Source: JBLHOS01 sp047623825 (GTDB lineage Bacteria; Pseudomonadota; Alphaproteobacteria; Rhodobacterales; Rhodobacteraceae). From it: a stretch of 64,000 bases of DNA. Numbering within the stretch: position 1 is the stretch's first letter; each line of letters starts with the position of its first letter. Made by a program: the position numbers and the translations under genes. The stretch covers positions 104,466 through 168,465 of the forward strand of contig JBLHOS010000001.1 in assembly GCA_047623825.1 (NCBI GenBank), in the 5' to 3' direction. Of this stretch, positions 37,233 to 45,320 are shown piece after piece. The notes below the pieces were generated by a model. The model was given only the letters and a program-made list of their open reading frames with translations, was not told the DNA's origin and made no database searches.

Positions 37233-37622
37233 ATGGCACGTGATAAGACACGCACGAAGAAAAAAGAGCGCAAGAACATCGCAGCCGGCGTGGCGCATGT
37301 GAACAGCTCGTTCAACAACACCAAAATCCTGATCTCTGATGTGCAGGGCAACGCGATCGCATGGTCGTCTGCTGGTACGATGGGCTTCAAAGGCTCCCGC
37401 AAGTCAACACCCTATGCCGCACAGATGGCTGCCGAAGATGCAGCTGCCAAAGCGCAAGAACATGGTGTGAAGACGCTGGAAGTTGAAGTTCAGGGTCCGG
37501 GTTCTGGTCGGGAAAGCGCACTGCGCGCCTTGGCTGCCGCTGGTCTGTCGATCACCGCAATTCGCGATGTGACACCGATGGCCCACAACGGTTGCCGCCC
37601 GCCAAAGCGCCGCCGCGTTTAA
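37233..37622 (+). CDS. rpsK: 30S ribosomal protein S11
   Basis: S11 lies on the 30S platform. The 129-residue product has KNIAAGVAHVNSSFNNTKI, the GFKGSRKSTPYAAQ segment and the invariant C-terminal PMAHNGCRPPKRRRV. Confidence 0.98.
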   Translation: MARDKTRTKKKERKNIAAGVAHVNSSFNNTKILISDVQGNAIAWSSAGTMGFKGSRKSTPYAAQMAAEDAAAKAQEHGVKTLEVEVQGPGSGRESALRALAAAGLSITAIRDVTPMAHNGCRPPKRRRV

Positions 37623-37637
37623 GCACAATCACTCCTG

Positions 37638-37667
37638 CGTGGACGGTGGGTTTTCGTGCCGTCCACG
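37638..37667 (+). promoter_or_regulatory. Hairpin before rpoA
   Basis: A perfect 9-bp stem (37638-37646 with 37659-37667) with a 12-nt loop lies in the rpsK-rpoA gap and is followed by only three Ts. It may slow or process the transcript before rpoA. rpsD is not between rpsK and rpoA, so the classical S4 target is not expected. Confidence 0.45.
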
Positions 37668-37735
37668 TTTGTCATTAAGATCCTCGAGCGTTTTCGTCTA
37701 CGGGTCTCGGCCGAAAACAAGAATGGAGGCGACAC

Positions 37736-38752
37736 ATGATCCATAAAAATTGGCTAGAGCTAATTAAGCCCACCCAACTGGTGGTAATTCCTGGAAATGA
37801 TCCAGCGCGACAGGCAACAGTTATTGCCGAACCGCTGGAGCGTGGCTTTGGCTTGACGATGGGCAATGCCCTGCGTCGTGTTCTGATGTCTTCGCTTCAG
37901 GGCGCTGCAATTACCAGCGTTCAGATCGACAATGTCCTGCATGAATTCTCCTCGATTACTGGTGTGCGTGAAGACGTCACCGATATCGTGTTGAACCTCA
38001 AAGGAGTTGCGATCCGCATGGAAGTCGAAGGCACCAAGCGGGTTTCGGTCTCGGCCAAAGGGCCGAAGGTTGTAACTGCCGGTGATATCTCTGAGAGTGC
38101 GGGCATCGAGATCCTGAATAAGGATCACGTGATCTGCCACCTCGATGATGGCGCCGATCTGTTCATGGAACTGACCGTAAATACCGGTAAGGGATATGTT
38201 TCGGCAGATAAGAACCGCCCAGAGGACGCGCCTATTGGGATGATCCCAATCGATGCGATTTATTCACCAGTAACTAAGGTGTCTTATGACGTGCAGCCGA
38301 CCCGTGAGGGACAGGTTCTCGACTATGACAAACTGACGCTGAAGCTGGAAACCGACGGGTCCGTGACCCCTGATGATGCCGTGGCCTATGCCGCGCGGAT
38401 TATTCAGGATCAGTTGTCGATCTTTGTGAACTTCGACGAGCCTGAAAGCGCAAGCCACAAGGACGACGATGATGATCTGGAGTTCAACCCGCTTCTGTTG
38501 AAGAAAGTTGACGAACTGGAGCTGAGTGTCCGGTCCGCGAACTGTCTGAAGAACGATAACATCGTCTATATCGGGGATCTGATCCAGAAAACCGAAGCTG
38601 AAATGCTGCGTACACCAAACTTTGGTCGCAAATCCTTGAATGAAATCAAGGAAGTGTTGTCCGGAATGGGTCTGCATTTGGGTATGGATATCATTGATTG
38701 GCCACCCGACAATATTGAGGATCTGGCCAAGAAATACGAAGACAACTTTTGA
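37736..38752 (+). CDS. rpoA: DNA-directed RNA polymerase subunit alpha
   Basis: The alpha dimer nucleates RNA polymerase assembly and its C-terminal domain contacts UP elements and activators. The 338-residue product has the ERGFGLTMGNALRRVLMSSL assembly motif, an acidic linker (about 240-250) and the alpha-CTD with SVRSANCLKNDNIVYIGDL and GRKSLNEIKEVL. Confidence 0.98.
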   Translation: MIHKNWLELIKPTQLVVIPGNDPARQATVIAEPLERGFGLTMGNALRRVLMSSLQGAAITSVQIDNVLHEFSSITGVREDVTDIVLNLKGVAIRMEVEGTKRVSVSAKGPKVVTAGDISESAGIEILNKDHVICHLDDGADLFMELTVNTGKGYVSADKNRPEDAPIGMIPIDAIYSPVTKVSYDVQPTREGQVLDYDKLTLKLETDGSVTPDDAVAYAARIIQDQLSIFVNFDEPESASHKDDDDDLEFNPLLLKKVDELELSVRSANCLKNDNIVYIGDLIQKTEAEMLRTPNFGRKSLNEIKEVLSGMGLHLGMDIIDWPPDNIEDLAKKYEDNF

Positions 38753-38760
38753 TAGTGAAA

Positions 38761-38784
38761 CCCCTGTCTTTTACTGGACAGGGG
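38761..38784 (+). other. Hairpin between rpoA and rplQ
   Basis: A perfect 8-bp stem (38761-38768 with 38777-38784) has no T-run. It looks like a processing or stability element rather than a terminator. Confidence 0.4.
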
Positions 38785-38873
38785 AGCCGCTGCGATGGGC
38801 AATCCCGCCCCACTAAGGAGAGTGGTCCACACGCATGGATCGCCAGACAAAGTATAAAATTGGAGATTAAACA

Positions 38874-39287
38874 ATGCGCCACGCGAGAGGCTATCGCCGC
38901 CTAAACCGCACCCATGAGCACCGTAAGGCGCTCTTTTCCAACATGGCTGGGTCACTGATTGAGCACGAACAGATTAAAACAACATTGCCAAAGGCCAAAG
39001 AACTGCGCCCGATTATCGAAAAGATGATCACGCTGGCCAAACGTGGCGATTTGCACGCGCGCCGTCAGGCCGCGTCTCAGCTAAAGCAGGATGCTTATGT
39101 TGAGAAACTGTTCGCGATTCTGGGCCCGCGCTACGCTGAGCGTAAGGGTGGTTATGTCCGCGTTCTGAAAGCCGGTTTCCGTTATGGAGATATGGCACCG
39201 ATGGCGATCATCGAATTTGTCGATCGCGATGTTGACGCCAAAGGTGCGGGCGACCGTGCCCGTGTTGAGGCAGAGACTGCCGAATAG
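38874..39287 (+). CDS. rplQ: 50S ribosomal protein L17
   Basis: This is the last ribosomal gene of the block. The 137-residue product has MRHARGYRRLNRTHEHRKAL and the KLFAILGPRYAERKGGYVRVLK core, with a short acidic tail. A strong terminator follows. Confidence 0.98.
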   Translation: MRHARGYRRLNRTHEHRKALFSNMAGSLIEHEQIKTTLPKAKELRPIIEKMITLAKRGDLHARRQAASQLKQDAYVEKLFAILGPRYAERKGGYVRVLKAGFRYGDMAPMAIIEFVDRDVDAKGAGDRARVEAETAE

Positions 39288-39311
39288 GCAGAACACGATT
39301 GACGTCCTGCA

Positions 39312-39339
39312 AAGCCCTGCCAAACGGTGGGGCTTTTTT
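39312..39339 (+). terminator. Rho-independent terminator after rplQ
   Basis: A 10-bp stem (39312-39321 with 39326-39335, two G-U pairs) with loop AAAC runs into six Ts. It ends the ribosomal block just before the convergent small gene. Confidence 0.9.
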
Positions 39340-39344
39340 GCTGT

Positions 39345-39524
39345 TCAGGACAGGGGCTTTTTTACCGTAAGCTGGTAATCGCGTGCTGCCATATCTTCCA
39401 GCAAACGCTTAAGCTCTTCGCCCTCAACGGGTGTTTCACCTAAGAATTCCAACAAATCTGTGCGCGCAAGCAGGGGCAAGCCCATCAGCCGCGCAAAAAT
39501 ATCTGGATTAATCTTTTCTGACAT
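39345..39524 (-). CDS. Small acidic protein divergent from luxR, function unknown
   Basis: This 59-residue frame runs from ATG at 39522-39524 to TGA at 39345-39347. It reads as a plausible small helical protein (MSEKINPDIFARLMGLPLLA at the start, then an acidic middle and a basic end) with no signal peptide. I do not recognise a family. It is divergent from luxR and convergent with rplQ. The 12 bases AATTGTGAGTCC lie before its start codon and also before the luxR ATG. A lux-box-like site is centred about 65 bp upstream of its ATG, a spacing suitable for LuxR activation. No strong Shine-Dalgarno is visible. Confidence 0.6.
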   Translation of the reverse strand: MSEKINPDIFARLMGLPLLARTDLLEFLGETPVEGEELKRLLEDMAARDYQLTVKKPLS

Positions 39525-39557
39525 TTAAGGACTCACAATTAACAGTGGTCGCAGTCT

Positions 39558-39569
39558 ACGGTTGACCGT
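39558..39569. promoter_or_regulatory. Small palindrome between luxR and the divergent small gene
   Basis: ACGGT and ACCGT form a perfect 5-bp inverted repeat around a TG centre, between the lux-box-like site and the minus-strand gene. It is short and could be chance, or a half of a promoter-proximal operator. Confidence 0.25.
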
Positions 39570-39579
39570 CAGCCAAACA

Positions 39580-39599
39580 ACTTGTCTAAAACGACAGGT
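39580..39599. promoter_or_regulatory. lux-box-like 20-bp palindrome
   Basis: ACTTGTCTAAAACGACAGGT is 20 bp long with inverted arms ACTTGTC and GACAGGT (six of seven pairs). This matches the length and arm sequence of the classical lux box, whose arms are ACCTGT and ACAGGT. It ends 15 bp before the luxR ATG and is about 55 bp from the start codon of the divergent gene. That suits repression or autoregulation of luxR and activation of the small gene. Confidence 0.55.
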
Positions 39600-39614
39600 C
39601 CAATTGTGAGTCCA

Positions 39615-40226
39615 ATGTCTAAGACACCCGCACTCGATATCCTTTTGCACGAGCTATCGCTTATCTCGCCCGGTGGCTATGTCATTGGATTGCATATCCG
39701 ATACGTCGCGCCACTGATGATTGTGAATACCTATCCCAAAGAGTGGCAGGATATTTATACCAAGAAGGTTTATGGCCTTAGAGACCCTGCATTGGCTTGG
39801 GGGTTGAGCCATACAGGGTTTACGCGTTGGTCCGAAATTACGCTGCCGGATCCCTTTGGGATCCTTGAAGAGGCTGCGGGTTTTGGCATGATTTACGGAA
39901 TGCTGGGCTCAATAGGCCCTTTATCTTCTCGAACGATCGTCGGGAGTACCCGAGCAGATCGTGAATTCGAGGAAGCTGAGATGTCGAATATCTATGACAT
40001 TGCAACTCGAATGCACAACTTGACCAAGCCACCGGCACAATTGACCGTGGCTCAGGTCGAAGCACTTCGCTGTATCGCGGATGGGGACCGCCATGCTGCT
40101 GCTGCCGCCAAACTCGGAATATCAGAAAGCGCACTAAAGGCGAGGCTTACCTCGGCGCGGCTACGGCTAATGGCCCGAACCACTGCCGAAGCGCTTCAAC
40201 GCGCGAAGGAATATGGTTTGATGTAA
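39615..40226 (+). CDS. luxR: LuxR-family acyl-homoserine-lactone receptor/regulator
   Basis: This 203-residue regulator has an N-terminal autoinducer-binding domain and a C-terminal LuxR-type helix-turn-helix (about 140-200). From the ATG at 39615, Trp44, Tyr48, Asp57, Pro58 and Trp72 keep the exact spacing of the ligand-pocket residues of TraR (Trp57, Tyr61, Asp70, Pro71, Trp85), so a genuine AHL receptor is likely. A TTG at 39582 and a GTG at 39606 are alternative starts. I prefer the ATG because the TTG lies within the lux-box-like palindrome. luxI follows after 57 nt. The symbol denotes the family, not a specific orthologue. Confidence 0.88.
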   Translation: MSKTPALDILLHELSLISPGGYVIGLHIRYVAPLMIVNTYPKEWQDIYTKKVYGLRDPALAWGLSHTGFTRWSEITLPDPFGILEEAAGFGMIYGMLGSIGPLSSRTIVGSTRADREFEEAEMSNIYDIATRMHNLTKPPAQLTVAQVEALRCIADGDRHAAAAAKLGISESALKARLTSARLRLMARTTAEALQRAKEYGLM

Positions 40227-40283
40227 AATGAGGCGCTCCCCTCCGCTGCGAAGGTTTTTTCAACCCTGGCAATGGAGGCCAAC

Positions 40284-40871
40284 ATGCAAGTCACGACCCT
40301 ATCATTCGACAACATGCACAATCATGGGCAACTCTTCGCAAACATGCTGCGCGCACGGCACAGCACATTTATTGAGGAGAAAAACTGGGATCTGCCACAA
40401 GTTGATGGCATGGAATTCGACCAATACGATACGCCTGCAAGTCGTTGGATTGCGGTCCATGATTTTGGACGTGTTCTTGCCGGAGTTCGACTGACCCCGA
40501 CAACTGCCCGCTGTGGAATCTATTCTTACATGGTACGTGACGCACAGCGCGGGCTTTTGGACTCGATCCCGGATACTATCCTCTTCGAACCAGCGCCAAT
40601 GGCCAGCCATATCTGGGACGCGTCTCGCATCTTTGTGGCGCGCGACGTCTCAGCTGCGGTCCGCCAAAAGGTGCAAATGCACTTGATCTCTGAAATGGTA
40701 AAGTCTGCGCGCGACGTAGGTGCAACCATGCTACTGGGCCTTTTGCCGGTTCCTGCAGCACGACTTGCACGCAGGGTCGGTCTGGACTGCCAACCTGCAG
40801 GCCCACAGATGGATATCGGCGGTGTTGAACACCAATGTTATATTGTCAGCATGGCCACAAAGATGCACTGA
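40284..40871 (+). CDS. luxI: LuxI-family acyl-homoserine-lactone synthase
   Basis: It makes an N-acyl-homoserine lactone from S-adenosylmethionine and acyl-ACP. The 195-residue product has the family's invariant residues: Arg25, Phe29, Trp35, Glu44, Asp46, Asp49 and Arg69. In the later W-x-x-S-R motif the usual Glu is Asp (Asp112, with Arg115). The ATG at 40284 is preceded by GGAGG five bases upstream. Acyl-chain length cannot be read. It is probably co-transcribed with luxR. The symbol denotes the family. Confidence 0.9.
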   Translation: MQVTTLSFDNMHNHGQLFANMLRARHSTFIEEKNWDLPQVDGMEFDQYDTPASRWIAVHDFGRVLAGVRLTPTTARCGIYSYMVRDAQRGLLDSIPDTILFEPAPMASHIWDASRIFVARDVSAAVRQKVQMHLISEMVKSARDVGATMLLGLLPVPAARLARRVGLDCQPAGPQMDIGGVEHQCYIVSMATKMH

Positions 40872-40926
40872 AAGTACGGCGGAGCGGGTGCTTCCCACCC
40901 GCTCACCGCATCGATAAGATACCACT

Positions 40927-42237
40927 ATGGCAGATTTGTTTGACAGTGATCCAAAGTCCGCGGCGCCCGGTCCCCGACCTCTTGCTGACCGGATGAGGCC
41001 AATGTCATTGGCCGAGGTTATCGGGCAAGATCCCCTTCTGGGGCCTCAGGGTAGCCTGCGCATCATGCTAGATAGTGATGCGCTAAGCTCCCTCGTGCTT
41101 TGGGGGCCACCTGGAGTTGGGAAGACCACAATTGCGAGGCTTCTTGCCGATGAGACCGATCTGCATTTTGTCCAGATCAGCGCGATCTTTACCGGGGTTC
41201 CGGAACTGCGAAAGGTCTTTGAGGCCGCCCGTATGCGCCGCACAAATGGTCGTGGAACTTTGCTTTTTGTTGATGAAATTCATCGGTTTAACAAGGCGCA
41301 GCAGGACGGCTTTCTGCCGCATATGGAAGACGGCACAATCCTCCTTGTCGGTGCCACCACCGAGAACCCCTCATTTGAGCTAAACGCTGCTGTTTTGTCA
41401 CGCGCCCAAGTTTTGGTCTTGCAACGCTTGGACGATGCGGCACTCCATTTGCTGTTGGTCCGGGCTGAGGCTGAGATCGACAAGACGCTGCCTTTGACTG
41501 ACGATGCTCGCCAGACATTATGCGATATGGCTGATGGTGATGGGCGCGCATTGCTTAATCTGGTGGAACAGGTCGCTGCATGGCCGCAGGATAGCCCCTT
41601 TGACACCATGGCCTTAGGCAATCGCCTTAGCCAACGGGCCGCGCAATACGATAAATCAGGCGACGCACATTACAATCTGATCTCAGCCCTGCACAAATCA
41701 GTTCGCGGGTCAGATCCTGACGCGGCAATTTATTGGCTGGCCCGAATGCTGACCGGTGGCGAAGATCCGCGATATCTGGCGCGCCGCATCACGCGCATGG
41801 CAATTGAGGATATTGGTCTTGCGGATCCCCAAGCGCAGCGCGTTTGCCTCGATGCCTGGGAGACATATGAACGACTGGGATCCCCCGAGGGGGAACTGGC
41901 GCTGGCGCAGGCGATTGTCTATCTCGCCCTCGCGCCAAAATCGAATGCGGCCTACAACGCGTATAAATCGGCGATGGTTGCTGCACGCAAAACCGGATCT
42001 GAGCCACCGCCAAAACACATTCTGAACGCGCCCACCTCGTTGATGAAAGAGCAGGGATACGGCTCAGGCTACCAATATGACCACGATGCTGAGGACGGCT
42101 TTTCCGGGCAATCGTATTTTCCTGATAAACTGCCGCGAGAGGCATTCTACCAACCTGTTGAGCGGGGATTTGAGCGAGATCTCTCAAAACGCCTCAGCTA
42201 TTTTGCAAAGCTGCGGACGCAACGGCAGAACGGTTGA
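40927..42237 (+). CDS. rarA: Replication-associated recombination protein A (AAA ATPase)
   Basis: RarA (MgsA) is a clamp-loader-like AAA ATPase acting at stalled replication forks. The 436-residue product has RPLADRMRPMSLAEVIGQ, Walker A GPPGVGKTT, Walker B LLFVDEIHRFNKAQQD, sensor TTENPSFELN and the C-terminal tetramerisation region with SALHKSVRGSDPDAAIYWLA. Length and motifs are complete. Confidence 0.96.
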   Translation: MADLFDSDPKSAAPGPRPLADRMRPMSLAEVIGQDPLLGPQGSLRIMLDSDALSSLVLWGPPGVGKTTIARLLADETDLHFVQISAIFTGVPELRKVFEAARMRRTNGRGTLLFVDEIHRFNKAQQDGFLPHMEDGTILLVGATTENPSFELNAAVLSRAQVLVLQRLDDAALHLLLVRAEAEIDKTLPLTDDARQTLCDMADGDGRALLNLVEQVAAWPQDSPFDTMALGNRLSQRAAQYDKSGDAHYNLISALHKSVRGSDPDAAIYWLARMLTGGEDPRYLARRITRMAIEDIGLADPQAQRVCLDAWETYERLGSPEGELALAQAIVYLALAPKSNAAYNAYKSAMVAARKTGSEPPPKHILNAPTSLMKEQGYGSGYQYDHDAEDGFSGQSYFPDKLPREAFYQPVERGFERDLSKRLSYFAKLRTQRQNG

Positions 42238-42268
42238 CAAGCGAGGCGGACGGGCACAAACCCGCGCC

Positions 42269-42646
42269 ATGGTTTTTACGGTTTTTCAAGTGGCGCTTGG
42301 CGGCGCAATTGGGGCGTGTTTGCGCTTTCTTGCAGGTGTGGGCGTATTGCGTCTGACCGGCCCAGGCTTTCCGATAGCCATCTTATCGGTCAATATAATA
42401 GGCTCGTTCTTGATGGGGGTCTTCGTAGTGGCCGCCGCACAACGCGGCCTGACCCATTTTTCACCCTTTGTCATGACTGGCATTTTGGGTGGTTTCACAA
42501 CGTTTTCAGCCTTCTCCCTTGAGGCCTACACGCTTTACGAACGGGGGGAGATGGGCACAGCGTTGCTCTATGTTCTTGCCTCCGTTGTTTTGTCGATTGC
42601 AGGCCTTATTTTGGGTATCTGGCTATCGCGAGGAATTTTTGCATGA
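42269..42646 (+). CDS. crcB: Fluoride channel CrcB/Fluc
   Basis: This is a dual-topology dimeric fluoride exporter of the inner membrane. The 125-residue product from ATG 42269 has four transmembrane helices, the pore Asn in the VNIIGSF motif and GGFTTFSAFSLE with the phenylalanines and sodium-site TFS. No fluoride riboswitch is visible before it. The next gene overlaps it by four bases. Confidence 0.93.
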   Translation: MVFTVFQVALGGAIGACLRFLAGVGVLRLTGPGFPIAILSVNIIGSFLMGVFVVAAAQRGLTHFSPFVMTGILGGFTTFSAFSLEAYTLYERGEMGTALLYVLASVVLSIAGLILGIWLSRGIFA

Positions 42647-43692
42647 GTGGCGTTCAAACACTTGAAGTGACAGCGGATGAGGGCGACCAGCGCGTTGACC
42701 GGTGGTTGCGTCGGCGGTTCCCGCATATCAGCCAAGGCCGGATCGAAAAGATGTGCCGTAAAGGTGAGCTGCGCGTCGATGGCGGTCGAGTAAAGGCCGC
42801 CACCCGGTTGGAGATCGGCCAATCTGTGCGCGTTCCACCCTTGCCGGATGAAGCGCCCGAAGCGCCGTTTGTCCAACGAACAAACATTTCCAATAGCGAT
42901 GCTGAGATGATGCACGCCTCTATTATCTACCGTGATGACGATTTGATCGCGATCAATAAGCCGGCGGGACTGGCAAGTCAGGGTGGCAGCAAACAGACCC
43001 GCCATGTCGATGGGCTGTCCGAGGTGCTGAAATTCGGCTTTGAAGACAAACCGCGGCTGGTTCACCGCCTTGACCGCGATACATCTGGCATTTTGATACT
43101 GGCGCGGACCCGTACCAGTGCGGCCAAGTTGACCGAGGCGATGCGCCACCGCGACACGCGCAAGATCTATTGGGCCGCTATCGCGGGCGCGCCGATGCCC
43201 AAGATGGGAACGATTAAATTTGGTCTGATCAAAGCACCTGGCCACGGTTCCGGCGGGGAAGCTGAAAAGATGCTGTGCATTCACCCCCGTGAAGTCGACA
43301 GCACATTTGGCGCCAAACGTGCGACCACAGATTATGCGGTTTTGTCTGCCTTAGCGACGCGCATGGCCTGGGTTGCACTGGTTCCTGTGACCGGCCGCAC
43401 GCACCAATTGCGCGCGCACATGGCTGAGATCGGCCATCCGATTATTGGCGACGGCAAATACGGCGGATCTGGTCAAGAGAACCTTGGCGACGGTTGGGGC
43501 GCCCAATTGGGTGGTGAGATGAGCCGCAAGCTGCACTTGCATGCACGTTCAATGACCCTGCGTCATCCAGTTTCTGGCGCTGATTTGCACCTGACGGCCC
43601 CTCTGCCAGACCATATGGCGCGTACATGGAAAATGTTGGATTGGCATGCCAATGACGTACCCGTTGATCCCTTTGCGGGGGATGGATTTTGA
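42643..43692 (+). CDS. rluC: RluC/RluD-family rRNA pseudouridine synthase
   Basis: It isomerises uridines in 23S rRNA. The 349-residue product has an N-terminal S4 RNA-binding domain (VDRWLRRRFPHISQGRIEKM) and the catalytic motif HRLDRDTSGILIL with the essential Asp. VTGRTHQLRAHMAEIGHPI is also typical. The symbol rluC is the most likely of the RluA-class names. It overlaps crcB (ATGA) and the next gene. Confidence 0.88.
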   Translation: MSGVQTLEVTADEGDQRVDRWLRRRFPHISQGRIEKMCRKGELRVDGGRVKAATRLEIGQSVRVPPLPDEAPEAPFVQRTNISNSDAEMMHASIIYRDDDLIAINKPAGLASQGGSKQTRHVDGLSEVLKFGFEDKPRLVHRLDRDTSGILILARTRTSAAKLTEAMRHRDTRKIYWAAIAGAPMPKMGTIKFGLIKAPGHGSGGEAEKMLCIHPREVDSTFGAKRATTDYAVLSALATRMAWVALVPVTGRTHQLRAHMAEIGHPIIGDGKYGGSGQENLGDGWGAQLGGEMSRKLHLHARSMTLRHPVSGADLHLTAPLPDHMARTWKMLDWHANDVPVDPFAGDGF

Positions 43693-44378
43693 GTGCAGGC
43701 CCATTGCGGCTGGTGATTTTTGATGTCGATGGAACGCTGATCGACAGTCAGGCACATATCTATGCATCGATGCAGGCAGCCTTTGCCTCCGTGGAACTGG
43801 AGATACCAGACCGCGCAACCACGTTGGGCGTTGTCGGCCTATCGCTGCCCATTGCAATGGCGCGTCTGGTGCCGACTGCGTCTATTTCCGTTCAGAACCA
43901 AATGGTCGACGTCTACAAGGACGCGTTCATGACGCTTCGCCTTTCGGATCAGGGCAAAGCGATGTCGCCACTTTATCCGGGCGCGCGGGATCTGCTGTCG
44001 GATCTGTCGCGGCAAGACGATGTCCTTTTGGGCATTGCCACCGGAAAATCGCGTCGGGGCTGGGACCATCTGCAAGAGATGCATCAGTTTGGTGGGCTGT
44101 TTCAGACCATTCAGGTGGCCGATGATCACCCCTCCAAGCCGCATCCGTCGATGGTTGAGACATGCCTGCGTGAAACTGGGGTTGAGGCGCGGAACGCGGT
44201 CATCCTCGGAGATACCAGTTTTGATATCGACATGGGTGTCGCTGCTGGCATCAACACAATTGGGGTCGCTTGGGGTTATCATCCGGTGGCGGATCTGGCA
44301 GCCTCAGGAGCGACCCATATTGTCGAGGCGTTTCCAGAAGTTCCGGGCGTTTTGTCACAAATTTGGAGCGCGAAATGA
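43689..44378 (+). CDS. HAD-superfamily hydrolase, phosphoglycolate phosphatase-like
   Basis: The 229-residue enzyme has HAD motif I FDVDGTLIDSQ with the nucleophile and acid/base Asp, a ATGKSRRGWDHL motif II/III region and motif IV GDTSFDIDMGVAAG. The start is TTG (43689), overlapping the rluC stop, with no better start in frame. The substrate is unknown; phosphoglycolate or a metabolite by-product is plausible. Confidence 0.87.
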   Translation: MSAGPLRLVIFDVDGTLIDSQAHIYASMQAAFASVELEIPDRATTLGVVGLSLPIAMARLVPTASISVQNQMVDVYKDAFMTLRLSDQGKAMSPLYPGARDLLSDLSRQDDVLLGIATGKSRRGWDHLQEMHQFGGLFQTIQVADDHPSKPHPSMVETCLRETGVEARNAVILGDTSFDIDMGVAAGINTIGVAWGYHPVADLAASGATHIVEAFPEVPGVLSQIWSAK

Positions 44379-45088
44379 GCGGTTGGGCAGCCAAACGGTT
44401 TTGGGACAACGCCACAGTTGAGTTGGCCGGGCATGCCTTTGAGGTTCGTCTTGACGGACGGCCAGTCCGCACGCCGTTGAAGGCGCCTTTGCATGTCCCG
44501 ACCGCAAAGATGGCTGAGGCGATCGCCATCGAATGGCAGGCCCAGACCGGCGTTGTCGATCCTCGTACCATGCCTGTCACACGCTCAGCCAATGCGGCGA
44601 TCGACAAGGTAGCCCCGCAACATGACGGCGTTTGTCAGATGCTGGCAAGCTATGGCGAAACTGATCTATTGTGCTACCGCGCGCCCGGACCGGATACGCT
44701 AATGGCGCGTCAGTCGCAGGCTTGGGATCCACTGCTTGATTGGGCTGCAGATCGGTTCAAAGCACGCCTTGTGACAACACAAGGCGTGATCCCTATAGCG
44801 CAAGATCAAGCCAGCATCGCGATCCTCCATCACGCCGTTACAAGCTACCGTCCATTCTCTCTGACGGCCGTTCACGACCTGATCACATTGTCCGGTTCAC
44901 TCGTCTTGGGATTGGCAGTCGCAGAGCAGTGGATTTTGGCGGATTCAGGCTGGAATTTGTCGCGAATCGATGAGGACTGGCAGGTCGAACAGTGGGGCGA
45001 AGATGACGAAGCGGCCGAAATGGCAATCACAAAACGTGACGCTTTCTTACATGCCGCTGCCTTTCTGGATCTCTCAAACCAAGCCTGA
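44375..45088 (+). CDS. ATP12 family F1-ATPase assembly chaperone
   Basis: ATP12 binds F1 alpha subunits during ATP synthase assembly in mitochondria and alphaproteobacteria. The 237-residue product has RFWDNATVEL, the VRLDGRPVRTPLKAPL segment and the conserved EWQAQ and TRSANAAID blocks. The ATG at 44375 overlaps the HAD gene stop (ATGA). It closes a run of four overlapping genes from crcB. Confidence 0.9.
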   Translation: MSGWAAKRFWDNATVELAGHAFEVRLDGRPVRTPLKAPLHVPTAKMAEAIAIEWQAQTGVVDPRTMPVTRSANAAIDKVAPQHDGVCQMLASYGETDLLCYRAPGPDTLMARQSQAWDPLLDWAADRFKARLVTTQGVIPIAQDQASIAILHHAVTSYRPFSLTAVHDLITLSGSLVLGLAVAEQWILADSGWNLSRIDEDWQVEQWGEDDEAAEMAITKRDAFLHAAAFLDLSNQA

Positions 45089-45320
45089 TGAGTCACTCAA
45101 CTGCTAATGGCCTCAAGTGCATAGGAAATGTGCAGCTGCTTAGTGGCATATCTATCGAACTGCTTTCCCTACGGCAATCTAGGAGGATACCCTTGACCTT
45201 GGGGCGCATATTTGCCCAATTAAGAGGCGATGAGGGGGGGAAGCCCCTTATCTTTTCGCTCAAGGCCTAAAGGCCTTACTAAACCGTTAATATAAACGGT
45301 CCATCAGGAAGAGGTTAATA

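Larger units (their letters stand above)
39529..39613. repeat. 12-bp perfect inverted repeat flanking the divergent luxR promoter region
   Basis: GGACTCACAATT (39529-39540) and its exact complement AATTGTGAGTCC (39602-39613) are separated by 61 bp. With a 3-nt gap the match extends through the ATGTC start of both divergent genes. The two genes therefore have the same sequence just before their start codons. It may be a pair of operators, an RNA element repeated in both leaders, or a trace of duplication. Confidence 0.7.

Noticed and set aside
39582..39614. TTG or GTG start codons giving a longer LuxR
   Set aside because: They lie within or just after the lux-box-like palindrome and have no ribosome-binding site; the ATG at 39615 gives ligand-pocket spacing typical of the family.
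42238..42268. Fluoride riboswitch before crcB
   Set aside because: Only 31 nt separate rarA and crcB and no riboswitch-like fold is visible.
45262..45277. Palindrome AAGGCCTAAAGGCCTT before bztA as an operator or terminator
   Set aside because: It is short with a very tight loop and no T-run; it could be a regulatory site, but there is no further support.
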